NCBI RefSeq assembly: GCF_900105245.1
Contig: NZ_FNSZ01000001.1
Span: 1,674,001-1,738,000 of the forward strand
Origin: Streptomyces sp. 1222.5
GTDB lineage: Bacteria; Actinomycetota; Actinomycetes; Streptomycetales; Streptomycetaceae
Length of the DNA: 64,000 nt
Reading direction: 5' to 3'
Shown here: one piece after another, positions 34,151 to 42,820 of the stretch
Numbering within the stretch: the stretch's first letter is position 1
Layout of the letters: each line of letters begins with the position of its first letter
Made by a program: the position numbers and the translations under genes
Notes under the pieces: generated by a model
What the model saw: only the letters and a program-made list of their open reading frames with translations
The model's database searches: none
Told to the model about the DNA's origin: nothing

Positions 34151-35086
34151 TCAGGCGCGCGGCGGGACGATGCGTTCGGCGCTGCGCAGCGCGGCGAGCC
34201 TGCGCTGCCGGTAGGCGTCGAGCGTGGCGCGGTAGGTCTTGGGCAGCCGGCCGAGGTAGTACGCCTCGCGGGCCCGGCCGACGGAGCGCAGGGAGACGGT
34301 CCGGGCGCAGGTGGCGTCGGCGACGGCGATGCGGGTCTCGGTGGCGTACGTCCTCGCCTCCGCCGCCCGGTCCTGTCCGGCGGGGTGGTCGCGGGTGGCC
34401 TGGCGGGCGGCGTCCGGGTCGGGGTAGGCGTGACCGGCCCGCTCCATGCAGCGCGACCAGGCGTGGACCGCGGTGGTGAACCGCCCGTCGTGCAGCAACT
34501 TGCCGACGTACAGCGGCCGGAGGTTGCTCGCGGTCGTGTCCAGCCGGAACCAGGTCGCCGGATCGCCGTACAGCTCCTTCTCGGCGGCGCCGGTGCAGCC
34601 GCCGGACCGTTTCGCGACCGTGCCTCCGCCGGGCTCCTCGGTCCGCAGCAGTTCGGCGGTGCGTCCGCCGTCCAGCGCGGTGTCGTAGGCGGCCTTGCGG
34701 GCGGCCGGAAGGGCGGCACGGTAGGCGCCGTTGGGGTTGTGCAGCCGGGCCCGTTCCTCCTTGGCCCGGATGCGGCTGCCGTAGCCGTGGGCGCGGGCCC
34801 AGGCGACGTCGTCCTGGACGTAGCCGAGTGGCCGGCTCTCCTCCCGTGTCAGCGCCCGGTCCTCCCGGTACCGGAAGCCCTGCCGGGCCATGCAGGTCCG
34901 GATCAGCCGCTGTTGGGCGTCCCCGATCCGCAGGTCCTCGGTGTAGGTGAGATCGCGCGCCTGGGCGGGCGCGGCGGGCGGGCCGGCCGTGCCGTCCCGG
35001 GCACAGCCGGTCAGCACGAGTGCCGCCGCCGCGGCCACGACGGCCACCTGCGTGACCGTCCCGCGGAGGGCGTCGGTGCGCTTCAT
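34151..35086 (-). CDS. hypothetical lipoprotein, Cys-rich alpha-helical
   Basis: A 311-residue lipoprotein: MKRTDALRGT, hydrophobic core, lipobox LTGC near residue 28. The mature part is helical and charged, with regularly spaced cysteines (TCMARQGFRY, GGCTGAAEK, RCMERAGH, ATCARTVSL). This pattern is common in Streptomyces lipoproteins of unknown function. A ribosome site CAGGAG precedes ATG 35086. No enzymatic motif is seen. Confidence 0.85.
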   Translation of the reverse strand: MKRTDALRGTVTQVAVVAAAAALVLTGCARDGTAGPPAAPAQARDLTYTEDLRIGDAQQRLIRTCMARQGFRYREDRALTREESRPLGYVQDDVAWARAHGYGSRIRAKEERARLHNPNGAYRAALPAARKAAYDTALDGGRTAELLRTEEPGGGTVAKRSGGCTGAAEKELYGDPATWFRLDTTASNLRPLYVGKLLHDGRFTTAVHAWSRCMERAGHAYPDPDAARQATRDHPAGQDRAAEARTYATETRIAVADATCARTVSLRSVGRAREAYYLGRLPKTYRATLDAYRQRRLAALRSAERIVPPRA

Positions 35087-35655
35087 CGGCAACTCCTGGG
35101 CGTGGGGTACTGGTGGAAGGGGTTGGGTGAGGGGTCCGGCGTGTCCCGGGCCGTGCGGGCCCCGGCCGTGCCCGGGCCGGGCGCGAGGCCGCGGGAGGCG
35201 CGCGGGTGGTGCGCGGCACCGTCCCGTCGCCGTGCCCCGTGCACCGGTCGGATGCGCCTCGTGGATGGGCACCGCCTGTGTGCCCTTCGTCCGATAGACG
35301 GCCCGGGACGCGCATCCGTATGACAACCGGTCCACGGGTATTTCCGGCGCACCGGCGGGCAGGCGGATCTCGCGGATTTCCGCCGCCGGTCATACGAGTG
35401 GCGTCGCGCGGCCGTCTCCCGTACGGGCGGCCCTGTGCCCACCCACCGGATCCGGCCAACTGCCGGAGGAGGGACACGGGTCCGGGCGAGGGCCCGGCAC
35501 CGGGCACGGGGCGTCCGAGAGCGATCCCGAGCCGCGTTCCGCGAGGGGCCGGATCACGCCAGGTCGGCCCGGCTTCCGGCATGTCCGGAGCGGGTGCGCG
35601 GATATCGTTGTCACCCGCCCGCGCGGGGGCGGTCGGGTGAGGCGATCGGGGTTCG
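35087..35655. other. 569-bp non-coding region before the SARP gene
   Basis: No gene is recognised. The only structure seen is an 8-bp inverted repeat CGTATGAC (35317-35324)/GTCATACG (35389-35396) flanking an AT-richer patch. It is probably the promoter region of two divergent genes. Confidence 0.45.
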
Positions 35656-38600
35656 ATGTTCGAGGTACGTCTGCTCGGTCCGGTCGAGGTGTGGGAGGGC
35701 GGACGGCGGGCGCCCCTCGGCGGGTCGAAGCCCCTGGCGGTCCTCGCCGCGCTCGTCGTGCACCTCGGTGAGGTGCTGTCCACCGAGCGGCTCGTGGACT
35801 GCGTGTGGGACGAGCGGGCTCCGGCGACGGCGGGCGCCCTGGTCGCCACCCATGTCTCCGCCCTGCGGCGGGCGCTGGCCCGGCTCGGTGCCGCCGAGGT
35901 CGTCCGCACCCGTCCCCCCGGTTACCTCGCCGACCTCGCCCCCGCCCAGGTGGACGCCCGCCGCTTCGAGGAACTCCTCGCGGCGGGCCGCGGGGCGGCC
36001 GGGACGGGACGGCCGCAGGAGGCGGTGGAGGCGCTCGCCGAGGCCCTCGGCCTGTGGCGGGGCCGGGAGGCGCTGGAAGGGCTCGGCCAGTCGTTCGCGC
36101 GGATCGAGTCGGCCAGGCTGGCCGAACTGCGGCTGGTCGCGCAGGAGGAGTCGTTCGGGCTGCTGCTGGAACTGGGCCGCGAGGACGAGACCATCGCCCC
36201 GCTCCTCGCGCACGTCGCCGCCCATCCGCTGCGGGAGCGGTCCCGCGGCCAGCTGATGACGGCGCTGTTCCGCACCGGCCGGGTCTCCGACGCGCTGCGC
36301 ACCTATCGGGACGGCCGTGCGCTGCTCCGGGACGAGCTCGGTATCGACCCCGGTCCGGAACTGCGGTCCCTGCACCAGGCGGTGCTGACCAACGACACCG
36401 CTCTGCTCGGCACGCCGTCCTCCCGGCGTACGCCCGGCACCGTGCCGGCACCCCGGGTGCCCCGGCCCGCGGCCGGGGAGGGCGAGGCCACGGTCTCCGC
36501 CCCTGGCCGGGTGACCGTCTTCACGCCCGCCCCGTCCCATCTTCCGCCGGACATCGCGGACTTCGTGGGCCGGAGTGCGGAGGTGGCCTGGGCGACCCGG
36601 CTGCTGGAGGGCGCCGGGGGCGCCGGCCGGACGGCTCCGCCGATCGGGGTGATCTCCGGCCGCTCGGGCACCGGCAAGACCGCGCTCGCCGTGCACGTCG
36701 GGCATCGCACCGCCGAACTCTTCCCGGACGGGCGGCTGTTCATAGATCTGCGGGCGGCGGACGCCACCCCGCTGCAGCCCGCCGACGCGCTCGCCCGGCT
36801 GCTGCGGGCCATGGGCACGGACGCGGGAACCCTGCCCGGCAGCCTGGAGGAGCTGACCGGGCTGTACCGCACGCACGTCGGGCACCGGCGGGTGCTGCTC
36901 ATCCTCGACAACGCCGCGGGCGAGGCCCACGTACGGCCGCTGCTGCCGCCCGGCGCCGGTTCGGCCGTCCTGGTGACCAGCCGCCGGCGGCTGGTGGCGC
37001 TGGAGGGGGCGGCCCATCTGGACCTGTCCGTGCCCGGTGAGCAGGACGCGCTGGAGCTGCTGCGGCGGGTCGCCGGTACCGAGCGGACGGGTGCCGAGCC
37101 GGAGCGGGCCGCGGAGATCGTCGCGCTGTGCGGGCGGCTGCCGCTCGCGGTCCGCATCGCCGGGGCGCGTCTCGCGGCCCGCCCGCACTGGGCGCCCGGC
37201 CGGCTCGCCGGACGGCTGCGCGACGAACGGCGCCGGCTCAACGAACTCAGCGCCGGTGACCTCGAGTTGCGCTCCAGCCTGGAACTCGGGTACGCCGACC
37301 TCGATCCGCCGGAGCAGCGGGCGCTGCGCCGGCTGGCTCTGCTGGGCCTGCCCGACTTCGCGTCGTGGATCGCCGCCCCGCTGCTGGACATCGGTATCGA
37401 GGAGGCCGAGGAGGCCGTCGAGCGGCTGGTGGACTGCCACTTCATCGACGTCATAGGAGTCGACGAGACCGGCCGGGCCCGCTACCGCATCCACGACCTG
37501 GCCCGCGAACACGCCCACGAGCGCTGTCTCGCGGAGGACGGTGCCGAGGAGCGGGCCGGTGCGGTGCTGCGGCTGGTGGCCTGCTGGCTGGACCTGGCCC
37601 GCAAGGCGGCGGCGCGCGGGCCCGGCGGCGCCGCCCGGCACTTCCCGGAACCGGCCGCCGTACGCCCGCTCGACGCGGAGACGGAGGCGTCGCTGCTGCG
37701 GCGGCCGGCGGCCTGGTTCGCCGCCGAGCAGGCCGGGCTGCTGGCGGCCGCCGTGCACTGCGCCGACCACCAGCTGCCGCGGGCCGCCCGGGACGTGGCC
37801 GGGGCGCTGATGGCCGGATCGGCCGCCCTCTACAACCAGTTCGACGCCTGGTCCCGTTCGCACACGGCGGCCATGGCGGCGGTGCGCCGCGGCGGGGACA
37901 CCGAGGGCGAGGCCTGGCTGCTCGCCGGCCTTGGGCAACTGCACTACGAACAGGACGACTTCGACACTTCGTACACCTACTTCGCGGACGCACTGCGGCT
38001 GTTCGAGGAGCACGGTGGTGTACGGCGGGGGAAGGCGGTGGCCCTGGCCGGTATGGGCACCGCCCGGCGGGAGCAGGCGCGCTACGAAGCGGCGTCGACC
38101 CTGCTGCGGGCCGCCCTTGAGTGCTACGGGGCGGGGGACGACCTCGGCGCCCGCGCCCGGGTGCTGTACGGCATCGGGTACGTGCACCGGGAGCTGGGCG
38201 AGGACGCCGAGGCCCGGCGGGCGCTGACGGAGGCCCTGGAGCTGTACCGGGCGGCCGCCGACCGGCACGGCGAGGGCCTGACCCTGCGCTCCCTCGCCCT
38301 CTGCCACCGTGCCGAGGGCGAACACGCGCAGGCGGAGCGGGTGCTGGGGGACGCGCTGCGGCTCTTCACGGAGCTGCACGACACGTTCGGCGTCATGTAC
38401 ACCGAGCAGTCGCTGGCCAAGGTCGAACTGCGCACCGGCCGTACCGGGCGGGCGGTCGAACGGCTGGACCGCTGTCTGACGGTCGCCCGGGAACGGCAGG
38501 ACCGGTTCGGGGAGGCGCTGGTGCTGCGCACGCTGGGCGAGGCGCGGCTGGCCGCCGGTGACACCGGCGGTGCCCGCGATCCCCTGGAGCGGGCGTGCGC

Positions 38601-38778
38601 CATCTGGGAGGAGGTGCGGCTGCCGCTGTGGCGGGCGCGGACCCGGTGGGACCTGGCGGCGGTGTGGGCCGCGGACGGCGACGGGCCGGCGGCCCGGGCG
38701 GCCCGCGCCGAGGCGCTGGCGGTGTTCCGCTCGCTGGGCTGCCGGGAGGCACGCGAACGGGAGGCGGACGCCGGCTGA
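35656..38778 (+). CDS. AfsR-type SARP regulator (BTAD, NB-ARC, TPR)
   Basis: A 1040-residue regulator. Residues 1-95 are the OmpR-like winged helix of SARPs (MFEVRLLGPVEVWEGGRRAP, then GGSKPLAVLAALVVHLGEV); 96-250 are the bacterial transcriptional activation domain (ALGLWRGREALEGLG; LLRDELGIDPGPELRSLHQ). Then comes an NB-ARC ATPase (Walker A SGRSGTGKTALAVH near residue 334; LLILDNAAGEAHV; LVTSRRRL) and a C-terminal TPR array (about 700-1030). AfsR-type SARPs activate promoters with 11-bp-spaced heptamers, and such repeats occur immediately downstream at 38799-38850, before the VanX-like gene. It is a new member rather than AfsR itself: the neighbours (afsK, afsS) are absent. Confidence 0.92.
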   Translation: MFEVRLLGPVEVWEGGRRAPLGGSKPLAVLAALVVHLGEVLSTERLVDCVWDERAPATAGALVATHVSALRRALARLGAAEVVRTRPPGYLADLAPAQVDARRFEELLAAGRGAAGTGRPQEAVEALAEALGLWRGREALEGLGQSFARIESARLAELRLVAQEESFGLLLELGREDETIAPLLAHVAAHPLRERSRGQLMTALFRTGRVSDALRTYRDGRALLRDELGIDPGPELRSLHQAVLTNDTALLGTPSSRRTPGTVPAPRVPRPAAGEGEATVSAPGRVTVFTPAPSHLPPDIADFVGRSAEVAWATRLLEGAGGAGRTAPPIGVISGRSGTGKTALAVHVGHRTAELFPDGRLFIDLRAADATPLQPADALARLLRAMGTDAGTLPGSLEELTGLYRTHVGHRRVLLILDNAAGEAHVRPLLPPGAGSAVLVTSRRRLVALEGAAHLDLSVPGEQDALELLRRVAGTERTGAEPERAAEIVALCGRLPLAVRIAGARLAARPHWAPGRLAGRLRDERRRLNELSAGDLELRSSLELGYADLDPPEQRALRRLALLGLPDFASWIAAPLLDIGIEEAEEAVERLVDCHFIDVIGVDETGRARYRIHDLAREHAHERCLAEDGAEERAGAVLRLVACWLDLARKAAARGPGGAARHFPEPAAVRPLDAETEASLLRRPAAWFAAEQAGLLAAAVHCADHQLPRAARDVAGALMAGSAALYNQFDAWSRSHTAAMAAVRRGGDTEGEAWLLAGLGQLHYEQDDFDTSYTYFADALRLFEEHGGVRRGKAVALAGMGTARREQARYEAASTLLRAALECYGAGDDLGARARVLYGIGYVHRELGEDAEARRALTEALELYRAAADRHGEGLTLRSLALCHRAEGEHAQAERVLGDALRLFTELHDTFGVMYTEQSLAKVELRTGRTGRAVERLDRCLTVARERQDRFGEALVLRTLGEARLAAGDTGGARDPLERACAIWEEVRLPLWRARTRWDLAAVWAADGDGPAARAARAEALAVFRSLGCREAREREADAG

Positions 38779-38798
38779 CCGGAGGCCGGAACGAGCCC

Positions 38799-38864
38799 TG
38801 CAGAACCCCTGCTCGGCCGCTTGCAGAGAACCTGCAGAGCGGTTGCAGAGGCCCCCGGCAGGCT
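38799..38864 (+). promoter_or_regulatory. SARP-type direct repeats and -10 before the dipeptidase gene
   Basis: TGCAGA occurs at 38799, 38822, 38833 and 38844, with TGCTCG at 38810: steps of 11, 12, 11 and 11 bp. The last heptamer TGCAGAG (38844-38850) is followed by exactly 8 bp and then CAGGCT (38859-38864), a possible -10. This is the spacing known for SARP-activated promoters. The GTG start at 38872 lies 8 nt after the -10, so the mRNA would be leaderless. Confidence 0.7.
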
Positions 38865-38871
38865 GTTCGCC

Positions 38872-39537
38872 GTGACGGACATCATCCCGCTCTCCGACCC
38901 GCGGGTCGCCGAGGTCACCGAGCGCGAGTGCGGTGAGCCCCTGGTGGACCTGCGCGACACGTCCGAGCTGCTGCTCGACCGGCGGCAGGCCGACGACACG
39001 GGGGCTTACGCCCACCTCAGGTCCGGGGCGCTGCGGCGCCTGGTGCTGGCGCAGGATCTGCTGTCGGCCGGCGTCCGCCTCCTGGTGGTGGAGGGGTACC
39101 GGCCGCCGGACCTGCAACTGCGCTACTTCGACAGTTACGCGGATACGCTGCGCCGGAACCATCCGGACGCCGGGCCGGCCCTCATCCGCGAGCTGGCCAG
39201 CGCCTACATCTCCCCGCCGGAGGTCGCCCCGCACGTCAGCGGTGGCGCGGTGGACCTGACGCTGTGCACGGCCGACGGCACCGAACTGCCCCTGGGCACG
39301 GAGGTGAACGCGACCCCGGAGGAGAGCGGAGGCGCCTGCCGCACCGCGGCGCCCGGTATCGGCGCCGAGGCCCGCGCGCACCGCGGGCTGATGGCGCGGG
39401 TGCTGACCGCGGCCGGGTTCGTCAACTACCCCACCGAATGGTGGCACTGGTCCTACGGCGACCGGTACTGGGCGCTCATGCGCCGCGCCCCGGCCGCCCG
39501 TTACGGCCCGGCGGCACCGCCTCTCCCGGCCGCGTGA
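38872..39537 (+). CDS. D-alanyl-D-alanine dipeptidase (VanX-like)
   Basis: A 221-residue zinc dipeptidase of peptidase family M15D. Key residues as in VanX: R77 (EGYRP), zinc ligands H121 and D128 in HVSGGAVDL and H192, and catalytic E189 in TEWWHW. It hydrolyses D-Ala-D-Ala, either in glycopeptide resistance or in turnover of cell-wall dipeptide. No VanH/VanA-type genes lie nearby, so resistance is not implied. There is no signal peptide; the protein is probably cytoplasmic. It is under the SARP-type promoter described. Confidence 0.9.
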   Translation: MTDIIPLSDPRVAEVTERECGEPLVDLRDTSELLLDRRQADDTGAYAHLRSGALRRLVLAQDLLSAGVRLLVVEGYRPPDLQLRYFDSYADTLRRNHPDAGPALIRELASAYISPPEVAPHVSGGAVDLTLCTADGTELPLGTEVNATPEESGGACRTAAPGIGAEARAHRGLMARVLTAAGFVNYPTEWWHWSYGDRYWALMRRAPAARYGPAAPPLPAA

Positions 39538-39573
39538 CCGGCGGACCCGCGGACCCCACGAGGCGCCGGCCTC

Positions 39574-39612
39574 CCGTGCCGTACCGCGACGAGGCGGACC
39601 GGTACGGCACGG
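39574..39612. terminator. 13-bp hairpin between dipeptidase and sigma factor genes
   Basis: CCGTGCCGTACCG (39574-39586) and its exact complement (39600-39612) form a stem with a 13-nt loop. It lies 37 nt after the dipeptidase stop and 46 nt before the sigma factor start. Terminator most likely; an operator is possible. Confidence 0.6.
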
Positions 39613-39657
39613 CGGCGGGCGCGCACCGCAGCACGATCGACCGACGGGGGAACATCC

Positions 39658-40338
39658 ATGGACACCACTGGCGGCACCTGCGCGCCGGCGACGCGTGAGC
39701 GGGCCGGCGTCGGACCGCGCGAGTTCGACGCCTCCTTCACCGCCGACATGCCCAGGCTGCGCAGACGGCTGATGGCACTCACCGGCAATCCGCACGACGC
39801 CGACGACCTGTTGCAGGAGACGTACCTGCGGCTCTCCCGCCGCGCCCACGCCCAGGGTCTCGGGGAGCAGCACCACCCGTACGCCTACACCTGTACCGTC
39901 GCGCTCAACCTCCTGCGCGACTCCTGGCAGCACCCCTCACGCCGGGAGCGGGCCACGGACCGGCTGCCGGAGACCGGCTGGGACGGCGGACTCGGCCACT
40001 ACGAGGCGAACGCCACGGCCCTGGCACTGCTCGGCATGCTCTCCCCGAAGGAGGCGGCCGCGGTGATCCTCGTCGACCTGGAGGGCCTGAGCCACGACTC
40101 GGCCGGTGAACGGCTCGGCGCCCACCGCGGCACCGTGCAGCGCAACCGGATGCGGGCGCTGGCCAAGATGCGGGCCGCGCTCACCGCACAGACCCCGGTG
40201 CGACGCCCCGACGGGGGTGGGGCGCGGCATCGGCAAGGCACCACGACGGCACCCGCCGTCGCGGCGCACACACCCCCCACCGCCGTCACGCGCGTTGCCG
40301 GTGACGGACCGTCGACGAACGAAGGATGTGCTCCTTGA
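39658..40338 (+). CDS. ECF RNA polymerase sigma factor
   Basis: A 226-residue group IV sigma factor: region 2 at about residues 28-95 (LTGNPHDADDLLQETYLRLSR) and region 4 at about 120-175 (MLSPKEAAAVILVDLEGLSH, then GTVQRNRMRALAKMRAAL). The C-terminal 45 residues are Pro/Ala/Thr-rich and not conserved. No anti-sigma factor gene is adjacent. Its stop overlaps the TTG start of the secreted NlpC/P60 gene (TTGA), so the two are co-expressed: unusual for an ECF factor, and suggests it helps transcribe or respond to wall remodelling (inference). Confidence 0.9.
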   Translation: MDTTGGTCAPATRERAGVGPREFDASFTADMPRLRRRLMALTGNPHDADDLLQETYLRLSRRAHAQGLGEQHHPYAYTCTVALNLLRDSWQHPSRRERATDRLPETGWDGGLGHYEANATALALLGMLSPKEAAAVILVDLEGLSHDSAGERLGAHRGTVQRNRMRALAKMRAALTAQTPVRRPDGGGARHRQGTTTAPAVAAHTPPTAVTRVAGDGPSTNEGCAP

Positions 40339-41507
40339 CCACCTCGACCGCCCGCCGGTTCCTCGGCCGGGCCTTCGCCACCGCCCTGGCGGCAGCCCTG
40401 GCCGCCTGCATCCCCACCGCCGCCAGAGCGGCCTCCGCCCCGCACCACACGCACGCCACCACCTCCTCGGCGCAGGCGAGTTGCGGTGTCCTGGCCTCCG
40501 GCGCCTCGGCCACCGCCGAGGCCGCCGTGACCGCGGCCTGCTCCCAGATCGGCGTCTGGTACAGCTGGGGCGGCGGCCACGGGGCCACACCGGGACCGAC
40601 GTACGGCTACTACGACGGATCCGACCCGGACAGCATGCACGACGACGAGCGCCTGGGCTTCGACTGCTCCGGCCTGATGCGGTACGCCTACTACCGGGCC
40701 ACCGGCAAGGACCTGCTCAACGGCACGGCGAACGACCAGTTCCACACCTCCAAGGCCGCGGCCCGCTTCTCCGCCGGTCAGGGCACGGGCCCGCTGGTCC
40801 CCGGCGACCTGATGTTCTGGGGCAGCGGGCACATCCACCACGTCGCCATGTACCTGGGCGCCGGGCAGATGGTCGAGGCGTACGAGTCCGGCACGCACAT
40901 CCGGGTCACCCCGGTGCGCACCGGCGGCGACTACGCGGGCGCCGTCCGCATCAACCCCACCGGCGCGCCCACTCCCCCGCCCGCGGACGGCGGTACGGTC
41001 TTCGAGACCTGGGGCACGGGGGTGCGTACCCACTCCACGCCGAGCGTGAGGAGCGCCGTCGTGGACACCTTCGCCGGCCCCACGCAGGTGTCGGTGCAGT
41101 GCCAGGAGCACGCCGAGACGGTCACGGCGGACGGCTACACCAACGACGCCTGGTCCAAGCTGACCGACGGTTCCTGGCTGACCAACATCTACGTCAAGGG
41201 CCCGGCGTGGCTGCCGGGCGTCCCGGACTGCGGTGGTGACAGCCCCGCGCCGCCGAGCGGGGGCAGCAAGGCCCACCAGACGTGGGGCACCGGGGTGCGC
41301 ACGCACAGCCAGCCGAACGTGAACGCGGCCGTGGTGGACTACTTCGCGCAGCCGACGACGGTCAACGTCGTCTGCCAGACGCACGCGCAGCAGGTCACGG
41401 CGGACGGCTACACCAACGACGCCTGGTCCAAGCTGACCGACGGCTCGTGGATCACCAACATCTACCTCAAGGGCCCGGCCTGGCTGACGGACGTGCCCAC
41501 CTGCTGA
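40335..41507 (+). CDS. secreted NlpC/P60 hydrolase with two SH3-like repeats
   Basis: A 390-residue secreted cell-wall hydrolase. A signal peptide (RRFLGRAFATALAAALAACI, cleavage near PTAARA-A) precedes an NlpC/P60 domain (about 60-210) with catalytic Cys in FDCSGLMRYAYY and His in GHIHHVAMYLG, cutting peptidoglycan stem peptides. Two C-terminal copies of a 74-residue SH3-like unit follow, each starting TWGTGVRTHS and holding VTADGYTNDAWSKLTDGSW, for wall binding. Start TTG 40335 is chosen from GAAGGA 8 nt upstream and the TTGA overlap; ATG 40326 would lie almost on the ribosome site. The repeats share 51 identical bases (41120-41170 and 41393-41443). Confidence 0.9.
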   Translation: MTTSTARRFLGRAFATALAAALAACIPTAARAASAPHHTHATTSSAQASCGVLASGASATAEAAVTAACSQIGVWYSWGGGHGATPGPTYGYYDGSDPDSMHDDERLGFDCSGLMRYAYYRATGKDLLNGTANDQFHTSKAAARFSAGQGTGPLVPGDLMFWGSGHIHHVAMYLGAGQMVEAYESGTHIRVTPVRTGGDYAGAVRINPTGAPTPPPADGGTVFETWGTGVRTHSTPSVRSAVVDTFAGPTQVSVQCQEHAETVTADGYTNDAWSKLTDGSWLTNIYVKGPAWLPGVPDCGGDSPAPPSGGSKAHQTWGTGVRTHSQPNVNAAVVDYFAQPTTVNVVCQTHAQQVTADGYTNDAWSKLTDGSWITNIYLKGPAWLTDVPTC

Positions 41508-41511
41508 GCGA

Positions 41512-41552
41512 GCGCCCTCCCGGAGCCGGTCCTTCCGGTTCCGGGAGGGCGC
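41512..41552 (+). terminator. terminator hairpin after NlpC/P60 gene
   Basis: GCGCCCTCCCGGA (41512-41524) and its exact complement (41540-41552), a 13-bp stem starting 4 nt after the stop codon. Confidence 0.8.
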
Positions 41553-41708
41553 GTGCCCAGGGGCCGGTGCCCATGCTCCCGTACGGACGCACACCGGTTC
41601 GGAGAAGTCCTCATATGGGGGGATCGAAGGGGTGAACAGCTGTAATATCCCGCGCACATGACACCCGCCGGCCCTTCTTCGCGCCGGTGCGGGAGGGGGA
41701 GGAAGACC

Positions 41709-42446
41709 ATGATCCGCACGTGTGCGCTGACACTCGGGGCGATTCTGCTGGCGAGTGGCTGTGGCGGCTCCTCGCAGCACGAGTCGAGTGCCGAGCCCTC
41801 CCCGTCCGTGGACGCGTCCACGTCGTCGGCGTCCGGCATCACCTCGGCGACACCGGAGGCCACCGAGTCCTCACCGGAGCCGACCCTCACCTCGGAGGAG
41901 CCGGCCGAGGAGCCGACCGCCGAGGAGAGCCCCACCTCCGACCATCTCGGCACCGACGACGGGGAGGACACCACCGACGACGACACCGATCCGGCCGGGG
42001 ACGGGAGCGTGGACTGCGCCGGTCTGGCCGGCAGCGGGACGTTCACCGATCCGCTGCAACTCGGTTCGCTGGACGGCCCGGTGACCGCCCGGGGCTGCGC
42101 TCCGCTGACCCCGGGCTCGCCGTTCAACGTCCGCTACTTCTCGTTCACCCTGTCCGGTTCGCCCGGCTCGAACGCGCACGCCGGGGCGTCCTTCATCCTC
42201 ACGCAGGACGCGAGCGGCCCGGTGTACCCGGCCATCGTCCAGCCCAACGGGTGGGTCCTCAAGCACAGTCTGGGGTCCGGGTACTGGACCGGGACGGAGC
42301 CCGACTTCACCGGCCGGTACCAGCAGATCGGGGATCTGTCGCCGGGCACGTACATCCTGCGCACGGAGAAGCTCGACACCGCGCTGCACTCCATGACCAC
42401 GCCGTCGTACGACGTCGTCGTGGACCCCGACTCCTCGTCCTACTGA
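41709..42446 (+). CDS. hypothetical lipoprotein with acidic Ser/Thr/Glu linker
   Basis: A 245-residue lipoprotein: MIRTCALTLGAILLASGCGG with lipobox LASGC near residue 18, a 90-residue linker rich in Ser, Thr, Glu and Asp (for example SEEPAEEPTAEESPT), and a C-terminal beta-rich domain (residues about 95-240; VDCAGLAGSGTFTDPLQLGS, then FNVRYFSFTL) with two cysteines. The C-terminal part resembles PPC-type prepeptidase domains, weakly. Start ATG 41709 with GGGAGGGGGAGG upstream; the frame also opens at 41658 but without a signal. Function unknown. Confidence 0.83.
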   Translation: MIRTCALTLGAILLASGCGGSSQHESSAEPSPSVDASTSSASGITSATPEATESSPEPTLTSEEPAEEPTAEESPTSDHLGTDDGEDTTDDDTDPAGDGSVDCAGLAGSGTFTDPLQLGSLDGPVTARGCAPLTPGSPFNVRYFSFTLSGSPGSNAHAGASFILTQDASGPVYPAIVQPNGWVLKHSLGSGYWTGTEPDFTGRYQQIGDLSPGTYILRTEKLDTALHSMTTPSYDVVVDPDSSSY

Positions 42447-42541
42447 GGCCTGCCGAAGCACTGGCCGATCCCCGCGCGCCGGAGGGCGAGACCGCCGCCT
42501 GCCTCGGTGCGGCCCTGCCGTCACGGCGTGCGGAGCGTGTC

Positions 42542-42802
42542 GTGCGCTTCCTGGGCCTGGCCACCCGTCCCACTCCCGCGGCCCGGCTGGCCGTGCTCGG
42601 TGATCCGGCGCGGTCCTGGGGCCTGTCGTCCGCGGAGTGTCTCACCACGGGGCTCGCCGCGGGCCTAGTCTTCACCGACCTCGCCCTGCTGGTCTCCGCC
42701 GCGCTGCCCGGCCACACCCAACTCGCCTACGGCGCAGCGGGAATGCTCACAGCACGGGCGGTGGTGGGCAGCCGGCTCACCGGGCGGGCGGCCGGGGACT
42801 GA
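42542..42802 (+). CDS. possible small membrane protein, weakly supported
   Basis: An 86-residue frame opening at GTG 42542 with one clear hydrophobic helix (LAAGLVFTDLALLVSAALPG). Codon use is coding-like (G/C at third positions). No ribosome site and no family is recognised, and the neighbouring DNA is decayed coding sequence. It may be a remnant rather than a gene. The preceding 95 bp (42447-42541) shows the same frame open without a start. Confidence 0.3.
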   Translation: MRFLGLATRPTPAARLAVLGDPARSWGLSSAECLTTGLAAGLVFTDLALLVSAALPGHTQLAYGAAGMLTARAVVGSRLTGRAAGD

Positions 42803-42820
42803 ATACGGGACACCGGCACG

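Noticed and set aside
36640..36700. Reading the SARP gene as afsR itself
   Set aside because: Domain order matches, but the afsK/afsS neighbourhood is absent and the downstream target is different.
38872..39537. Glycopeptide resistance gene (vanX) as part of a van cluster
   Set aside because: No vanH, vanA or vanRS-like genes adjoin; housekeeping or wall-turnover dipeptidase is the safer reading.
35611..39933. 1440-codon open frame antisense to the SARP and dipeptidase genes
   Set aside because: Long antisense frames are expected opposite GC-rich genes; no family, start signal or domain, and the sense genes have clear motifs.
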